From Ulva prolifera (taxonomy: Eukaryota > Chlorophyta > Ulvophyceae > Ulvales > Ulvaceae), in NCBI GenBank assembly GCA_023078555.1, contig CM041204.1:96923-160922 (forward strand): DNA of 64,000 bases, written 5' to 3'. The notes under the pieces were generated by a model. The model saw nothing but the letters and a program-made list of their open reading frames with translations, made no database searches and was not told where the DNA came from. Every line of letters starts with the position of its first letter. The first letter of the stretch is position 1. The translations under genes and the position numbers were made by a program. This document shows positions 56,867 through 64,000 of the stretch, piece after piece.

Positions 56867-58545
56867 GTGATGCGGGTCAGCATCACAAACATTGTGGCAC
56901 CTCCCCTGCTTCACCTGCTGGCAACACATTGCCACTCGGCAAGCGAGTGTGGAAAAGATGTCGCTGAAGTCTCCAATTCGGTGCAAATTCGCAACAAGAA
57001 GGAGAAGTCAGTGGTCACGCTCAGCGCTGCTGATAAGGAGCGCATCAAATACTTACAGGCGACGGAGGCCATGCGAATGTTTGGTACGTTGCACGAGACC
57101 ATCAGGCTGCAGCTGACAGGCAGTAATTCAATCTGGTGACGCTGGTGCATCTACAGCTGGAGACACTGGCACGGAACTTCTTGACTTGATCAAACTTCTG
57201 ATCAGACTTGGAAGACGTGCGAAGGCTCGGGAGGGCGTACAAGAGATCTTAAATGATCCGAAGATGCCGTTCCTGCTCCTCGCAAGGTCCAGCGAGGGCG
57301 CCCGGTCAGCAACCACAGTTAGCACTGGACCAGAGTCAAAGCTACCACGCGCCTTGGACAGGCTGACACAACACATGGAATACATAGTTTTGGCCAAGGC
57401 GGTAGCAATGTGCTCAAATGCCAGTAAAGCAGCCGTGAAGGTGAGTATGCGAAGGTAAACCGGATGAGCTTGCGAGTGAATGCACATGACATGACAGGCA
57501 TGCAGGACGTGATCAAAGGTCGAGTCTCATCAACCAGGAGCAATTTCTATGGTCAAAACGCATCAAGAGACAGGCTCCTGGATGAGACGTCTGCCAAATG
57601 GCTGCTCACGCATGGGGCTCGGATACTTTCACACTTCGAGAAGTGCTTGCCTGGAGACCTGAGGAAACAGATCCGTGAGCTGCAGGGATCGGCGGAAGCT
57701 GGACAAGATCTAGAGCAGCAGGCGGTTCCGTGTGGAGGCAATGAGTCTCACGGCCAAGCAGTTCAACAAGTTGCTAGCACAGCTCCAGCGGCTACAGCAG
57801 AAGTGGCTCAGCTTGGAGTTCTCGAGCACCATTCTCAACCAAAGACCTACAGCTCGTGCAAGCCCACTGTCTCATGTGAGACGAGTGGCGCCCCAGGCTA
57901 CGATCAGGCCTTGTTCCACGGGCGAAGGGGTGCTGCTCCAGCCTTGCAACGGTATGCAGCCGTGAAATTTGTGTTCACCGCAGCATGCACGTGCGAAGTC
58001 CACAACTGCAGCTTTGATGTGTTGTGTAAACCATCGTGTTGCGAGCTCAGGAAGCTGGTCAGCCTCAGAGCGGACAAGCAGATGGGTGCTGCGACAGCCT
58101 CAGAAGTGAAGGAGCTAGGATTTCCTGGAAACATGGTGCAAGCCAATACCGCTGTCAGGGCCAAGGTAAACAGCACACTGCCCCTGGCTCTGCTTTTGGA
58201 TGCTCCAGTAGTCAATTCCTGACATACCGTGATGGTGCAGAGATGTTTTGAGCAGGCCTGTGCGCATCAGCCAAGCCGTGCAGCTTTCAGCAAGGTGCGC
58301 CATGAATTGACACAACGCTCAGTGAAACAGTATTGCTGTTGTGGATGTGCACGCTTCCATGTGTATGACAGTCCCTCCGCCAGTTGAGAAAGCTTGAGCA
58401 AACCTGGAATGCAGGCTGCACAAGACCGGTGGTACCATCAAAGGGCTCAGGCCCTTCAAGAAGTACGGGCTCGCGGCACCAGCAGTTCTGGAAGAGCTTT
58501 CAAGAAATCAATCGGTGCAGCTCAAAGCTGATCAGCGCCTGTAAC
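56867..58545 (+). CDS. Unrecognised multi-exon gene, partly resolved
   Basis: Phase-consistent pieces are visible. One exon ends at 57083 (RIKYLQATEAMRMF, phase-1 donor GTACGT). The next is 57157-57440 (GDTGTELLDLIKLLIRLGRR onward, donor AAG|GTGAGT). The next starts at 57506 (DVIKGRVSSTRSNFYGQNAS, then HFEKCLPGDLRKQIREL). A coil-like segment near 57740-57820 (KQFNKLLAQLQRLQQKWLSL) is in another frame. One exon ends at 58165 (AAG|GTAAAC) and a 39-bp exon is 58256-58294. A final frame, GGTIKGLRPFKKYGL to QLKADQRL, stops at 58543-58545. Introns of 65-73 bp separate the early exons. The 5' end, the joins around 57690-57740 and the last junction are unsolved, and the product is unknown. Frameshift decay rather than splicing remains possible. 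Confidence 0.45.
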
Positions 58546-58960
58546 ATGCCGCGGTTGGGGCATGATCGGAGTCTACATGCGAGCGCCACATTGAGTAAAT
58601 GCATGTGCGCCTTGCAGTACAAGCAATCAGCCTGAGTGTAATGGCAGTACGTACATGCATGTACTCGCAATTGTAATTCATGAGTGGATGCTGTGTGCGC
58701 GCAAATGCCGTGGCTGTACATGTGGCTACGAGCATGCACTCTGCATGCCGGAGCGCACACGCGCACACGCCGCGCACACGCCGCCGTGCACGCCGCCGTG
58801 CCTGGCGCGTACACCCCTCCCACCTGCCCCACCATGCTCCCCCGCACAGGACTCCTGCAGGGTTCCGCCCCTATCCTCGTGTGCGCCGGAAGCGCGCTGT
58901 GCTGAGCACGCGCGTGCATGCTTGGTGCGGGGTGTTTCGGGTCGGATCTGTTTGAAAGGT

Positions 58961-58962
<2 letters not shown>

Positions 58963-58993
<31 letters not shown>
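58963..58993 (+). repeat. Poly-C tract (31 C)
   Basis: A homopolymer in a GC-rich, ACACGCGC-rich stretch. Gly- and Pro-rich frames crossing it are artefacts. Confidence 0.95.
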
Positions 58994-60147
58994 ACGGCAT
59001 CTGGTACGCCCGGCAGCAGCCAGGCATTCTTGTGACTGGCCGCGCCGGCTGCGCCGATTGCGCGTGTGGTTGAAGTTCCTGGGCGGGTGTGGCCTTGAGA
59101 TTGCGCATGGATGGCCCGGGGGACATGTCTGCGGGAGCAGGCGGGTGCGTGTGTGTCTGGTGCTGAGTCGGCTGGCGGTGGCACGGGTGCTGCATACGTG
59201 GCGCATGGTCCAGCGCTGCTACCTGCCTCCCCAACTTGATCCCCCTTGCACCACCACGCACATTCAACCTCGAAGAGGACACCATGTTAGGCCTCACACA
59301 GTGGCGAGATTGGGAATGCAGGACCACAGACTCGGCTGAGCGCCACACTCCGGCACTTGAGAGGTGCTTCACGTCGTCCCGGCGTCACTTTCGTGTTGCA
59401 TCTTCGTCTCCTGGCTATGCCCCACTTGGACCTCGGCCGTGATCAATGAATGATACCGTCAAATCTGCACGCGGTTGGTACCAGTCCCGCCCCCCTCTGG
59501 CACAGCACTCCCCGCTGATCCGCTGCTGCATCAGGCGTGGCAGGCAGTGGTGTACAAAATGTTTTGGGTTGCCCCGGGCTGTCGGGGCCACTCTGAATTG
59601 CACATCGGAGTATCCGCTCTGTCTTTTCAATCTGCTCGGGGTGTCAGCAGCACATTTTTTGTGGTGCGCGCAGTGAGGGGCTCCTCGCAAACGCGTGGCT
59701 TACCGCCGCGCATTAAAATATTTCCTCGTCGCCCACCGGAGTACCCCCGCGCCATCCCAGCAAACTGCACGGAATTCTGCCAAAAAAAAAGTTAAATCAA
59801 AAACTTCCCCGGATTTTCGGGCGGACTGTTGACCACTGGTGGGTGCTTTCCGCGCTGGGACAGTATGGACCAGCTTCCTGCCAGGTGACCGGTACGCAGG
59901 CGCGCTGGCACCCTCTCTGCGCATGCACCTGCTGCGTCAGTCTAGTCTGGCCGAACTGAACGACCTCATGATAGATAGTCGCCATCGACGTCAGACGCTG
60001 TAAAGCCCTTCGGGAAAATACACGGAGCAGGGCACGAGCGCCACACCCGCAGCGTAGCGTCTTGTTGAACTGTGCTAGCACATTGCCATCGGGCAGCTGC
60101 ACATTTCGGGCAAACCAACAGTGGTCCCCGGCAAAAGCGGTTACATC
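58994..60147. other. Intergenic region before the DUF4291 gene
   Basis: No exon was supported. A run of nine A lies near 59782. The last few hundred bases should contain the promoter of the gene starting at 60148. No TATA box was recognised. Confidence 0.4.
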
Positions 60148-62503
60148 ATGGCTTCTGAGCTGCGTTGGCAAGCTGAAGCATATCGCTTGCAGTCGTCATC
60201 ACTTTGGCCGGACAGTGGGAACCACATCCTGGCGCAGTTCACGGAGGAAGCCGTGGTCGTCTACCAGGCGTACAGGCGAGAAATTGCAGAATACGCTGGT
60301 GCGCATCCAACACACATGTGTCCGATACATTTCACGCAACCATTTCCGGCGCACTCAGACTGCTTAGTCGCGACGGGGCGTGTTGTCCAGCTGCTTCACG
60401 GTCGCCTCGCCTTGATCAAGCCTCGTCCAATTCGACGAAGCCCTCATGTCTCCCATTGTGAATGAGATATCGTGGAAGCACTTTTCACTGGGATTTTTTG
60501 ACAGGATGCGGCTGTATGTAGACTGCGCTGCATTGCGGCCTCGTGGTTGCTCTATCCCTGCGACTCGCAAGGGTCACTCTGCTGTCAAGTTGAAGCAGAA
60601 TCCTTGTCACACAACATAGGCACGTGCTTGAAAGGCAAATCGCAGTCCACGTCTAACTGCTCCAGCGACATGATACAGAACACAGCCAGACACAAGCTAC
60701 ATCGAGATGACTGGCTGACCTGTGAAATCGATCAACACCAGTGAACCTGACAATGCCATCGTTGTGACTCCGACCAGTCCTGTGCAAAGCCAAACCTGTC
60801 CTCCGAGTCCCAGCTGCAAACGTGGCTTTGGTGTGTCAGCTACGCTCTGCAGATCGCATGTATGTTGCTGTTCGTGTGGCAGTTCAGTGGTAGAGTGCTC
60901 TTATCACAGGACTGCCACAGTGTGGCACGTGCTCCTACGGTGATACCACTCCATCTCCACCTTTTTCCCTGCAAAGGACTGCAGAGTCCGACGCAGGCTG
61001 TGTGTCGCATCAGCGATATACCCTCACACATGCAGCACTTTCTCGCAGTTGAGCATCAGAAGTTCGAGGGCTGCCAGCATTTCAACCTGAAGCGCATGAC
61101 CTGGATCAAGACGAACTTCTTGTGGATGATGTTCGGCTGCGGCTGGGCGAGCAAGGACCACCAGGACCATGTGCTCGCCCTCTGGCTCAAGCGCAGCGCC
61201 TTTGACAGTTATCTCGGCCAGGCGTTGAAGGTCGGCTCCGCCCGAGGCCCCCAAGGTGCCCCCGCAATCTTCCAAACTCCCTAGATCAGAAAAAATCGAC
61301 AATCCGTGACTACCGTACCTAGATATCCAAATGCCCACACCGCCAGTGCAGCGTATGGGACTGGGCTCGCGAAATACCGGGCGGCAAGCGTGACCATGAT
61401 GTGCAGCTCATGAGCTGCTTGATTGCCGCAGGTGGCTGGGTCTGTGCACATGCATGCTCCTTGCCACCTCCCAACAGCCCTCACCTTCACATTGTCCTGC
61501 TATAGTTGTAACTACGGCAAGCTCGTCATGCGCCGCCACCGCGCACGGTTGAAGACCCATCCTGTGGTGTAAAGTAAAGTCAATCTGAATTTACTGAGCC
61601 GTATCCTGACTCAGGTTAGCCACAGGCTATAGGCTATTGGAGTCCAATAGGCTATTCGACATTGACAACTCCGAGGCGGTGTTGCAGTGCCAGTCAGTCC
61701 AGATTTCACGCACAGGCACTGCACAATATGCCTGCATTGCCGTGCGAGCCGGCTGCTGTGCATGTTCGGCCGTGCTCGCGCACGAGATGTGGCTGAGGTG
61801 GTTCCACCACATGTAGGCACCGTGCGCCTGCAGTGGGACCCTGACCACAACCCTGATGGCAGCCGCCACGAGCGCCGCACGGCCGTGCAGCTCGGCCTGC
61901 GGGACGTGCCAACGTTTGCCAGCGGCAAGGACATCCTCCGCATCGACGACGTGACGCCATTTGTCCTGCAGCAGCGGCCGCTGGCGATGGCGGACCGCAG
62001 GGCCGTCCCGCCGCACGGGGGCAGTGATGGTGCGCCTTCGCTCGGGCTGCAAACGACGCTCTCACCATGCATGTGAGCACGGCTACTAGTTTCATATAGA
62101 TCTGCTTTGGGCAAGCCCCTGAGTGTGCTGACTCATCACTGCTGACTCAGCAGCGGGACTGTGAGAGGTCATCAGATGACGTGTAACACACCCAGCGGCG
62201 CTGTGTTGCGATCACGAATGAGTCATGGGCCATTAATAATGACAAATACGCGGGGGGACACACCGCAGGCACCGTGACAGCTCAAGCAGCACCGCTTCTG
62301 CTAGCCTCGAGCCGGTGTGCGAGCGGTGGTGGCATACGTGTGCAGGGTACGATGGCCTGATGGTCGCGCGCGAGAGAGTGTACATTCCCGCCGCCGGCGT
62401 CGCCGGCCTGCCCAACCTGCACCTCTCTGCCCCCCCGCGCGAAGGCACATCTGACCCTGAAGACCAGGAGGTCCGCGCTGCGAATCCGGGCTCCAACACC
62501 TGA
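60148..62503 (+). CDS. DUF4291 domain protein, four exons
   Basis: Exons are 60148-60298, 61049-61255, 61817-62029 and 62346-62503. They total 729 nt, or 242 aa plus stop. All three introns are phase 1 with a G|GTGC donor (GTGCGC, GTGCCC, GTGCGC) and an AG acceptor, and the joined frame restores the full family profile. Motifs in order: ILAQF and VVVYQAYRREIAEYA (about 31-50), RMTWIKTNFLWMM (66-78), VRLQWDPDH (122-130), ERRTAVQLGLR (138-148), and ERVYIP near 200-205. Length matches the family (about 200-240 aa). The start ATG at 60148 has G at +4 and directly precedes the first conserved block. DUF4291 is an uncharacterised family of bacteria and eukaryotes, so no reaction can be stated. The phase-1 joins rest on alignment to the remembered family pattern. 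Confidence 0.88.
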
Positions 62504-64000
62504 CCATGCCCCCTTCCCTGAGCCCCGGTCAAAGATCTAGACCAAGACCCCAACGTCGCAGCCCGTCGGCCAACGCGACCGCACCATGCATGGCAGGCAC
62601 ATCGGCTCAACGCCAACATTGCGAGCCTTTAGCCATTGCATGGAACGCGTGACCCCGTCCCGCGGCGGACTCCCATGGGATGTGTCTGCCCTCTCATAGG
62701 GGCTGATGGAGAGTGCCACTTTGAGGTGGCAGCGCTGTAGCAGCGCCCCTGTCGATCGGCGCAGCCACCGCGGGTATCATGTGATGTTGTCACGGCATCG
62801 ATGAAAGCGGTCACAAGTGCAGATCAGACGGCTGCACGTCGTGTCAGATCTCCGTGCCGGGTCTCGAGTGGTGGGCCACTGGCAGCAGCACAAGGCACGG
62901 CGCAGCTGAGGTGCCCATTCACTGCTGCTGACGCGTGTGTGCCGCGGTGGCTACGAGTGGACTGCACGGCGCCGCCGCTGCGAGTGGCAGCCACAGGCAT
63001 GCTCCCGTCTGCTCGGCCCGCTGATCAGGGTACACGTGTCCCATGCGCGTGCAATCGTCACATGGCGTGCATGCATGCTGTAGCCACGTGAAGGGTCGCT
63101 GGGCCGTCGCTGGGCCTGTTGCGGCCTCTGCCTGTGCGGAATCTCTTTTGCCGTGCATGTGCCCTGAAGCATGTCAGTGAGGACCGCTGAGTAGACGTCA
63201 GCGGTCGACCGCTAGCATTGCCGAGGACGTGGCGGTGAAGCAGGCCAGGGGCGCGAAGAAAGCATTCGGCTAGCTGCACATGCGGTGGCCTGGACACTGA
63301 TGGCCATCCACCTACATGTGTGAAGTAGTGTGATATTTGGCGGCAGCATCGGTGCATCGATGCGGCACAGTGCTGCCGCCGGCCATCAGTGTCCAGGCAT
63401 GTGCAGCTTGGGCGTTTGTACACACAACGCGAGGACATGATCACAGTGGGTCCAGCTCATCTGAGCGTATGCATGTGTTCATGCTGGGGTTTGTGTGGTA
63501 CACAGACAATCGGGTACCCAAATGCGTCGGCGCCGGGGCGTATGCAACACATGTGTAGACTGGAGCAGACTCAGATTCCGGAGGGCCAGGCTGGACTGTG
63601 TGCATGCATGAAGACGTGGCTTCCGATCAAAACCAATGACCACTTGGAGTTCATGTTCAGAATATACCGGTGTCCGCCACCTTGGGCCCTTCGCATATAG
63701 CTGCCCTGAAACAGGCTTCAGTTGCATTTTGTTCACCAAGCAACCTTTGACACCCCACACGTGTGGATGTGTGCGGAGTGCTACCACACCTCCTGTAGCT
63801 ATAGGTGCACCTACGTGCAATTTTACACATGCCTTCCTGTCTATGCTAGGATGAGAAAAATCTTGTTCACAAGGCCATGTGCTACACTTGCGAGCAAAGC
63901 TCTTGCTCGTCTACATCATCAGTGCTGATGATGTTACTGATATCAGCATCGATGCTGTGGATGCCATGCGCTACCACCTGGCGTATGAGAACAGACGTTG
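62504..64000. other. 3' flank, no gene supported
   Basis: Only short frames without motifs occur. The stretch is rich in CATG and CATGCATG words. A frame at 63722-63928 (+) with several Cys residues is too short and isolated to call. No TGTAA signal was noticed shortly after the DUF4291 stop. Confidence 0.4.

Noticed and set aside
60885-60910. TTCAGTGGTAGAGTG resembling a tRNA D-arm
   Set aside because: There is no matching T-arm GGTTC sequence or acceptor stem at the right distance, and it lies within intron 1 of the DUF4291 gene.
1-64000. CRISPR arrays, rRNA genes or bacterial operons
   Set aside because: No regularly spaced short repeats of CRISPR type or rRNA-like sequence were seen, and gene structure is eukaryotic throughout.

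Overview
The window looks like nuclear DNA from a eukaryotic alga, most likely a chlorophyte green alga. The evidence is spliced genes with phase-consistent GT-AG introns, a non-LTR retrotransposon, many short simple repeats, and a TGTAA element 100-130 bp after the stop of every array gene, which is the usual green-algal polyadenylation signal. The species was not identified.

Layout. (1) 1-7590: a low-density flank with one convincing gene, a two-exon secreted or membrane-anchored protein rich in Tyr and Asp (1657-3775), plus clusters of palindromes and repeats. (2) About 7590-12857: an APE-type non-LTR retrotransposon with one intact ORF (8048-12757). Its 3' end abuts the cut last exon of an array gene. 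(3) 12858 to about 54190: a tandem array of five head-to-head pairs of related, unrecognised genes. Rightward copies are here called P (P1-P5, four exons, plus the fragment P0). Leftward copies are called M (M1-M5, three exons). Each pair shares a 1.0-1.35 kb divergent promoter region with TATA-like boxes and GC-rich dyads on both sides. Pairs are separated by 3.3-3.9 kb convergent spacers holding decayed conserved sequence. (4) About 54190-64000: a single-copy flank with a partly resolved multi-exon gene (about 56.9-58.5 kb) and a well-resolved four-exon DUF4291 gene (60148-62503).

The array is the main novelty. P and M proteins (313-352 aa) share one plan: a short N-terminal exon, an Ala-rich helical exon with 21-residue repeats, an acidic Cys-containing segment, a conserved LAGQVPEFPL motif, and a nearly invariant Lys/Gly tail. 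M genes lack the third intron of P genes. Both groups share intron-1 sequence and core-promoter sequence, so the pair looks like an old inverted duplication that was then amplified. P2 carries a frameshift, P4 is chimeric, P1 and P3 use a GC splice donor, and M3 has acquired a 746-bp inverted-repeat element in intron 1. Function is unknown. Head-to-head pairing and the polylysine-like tail recall algal histone gene organisation, but no histone fold is visible.
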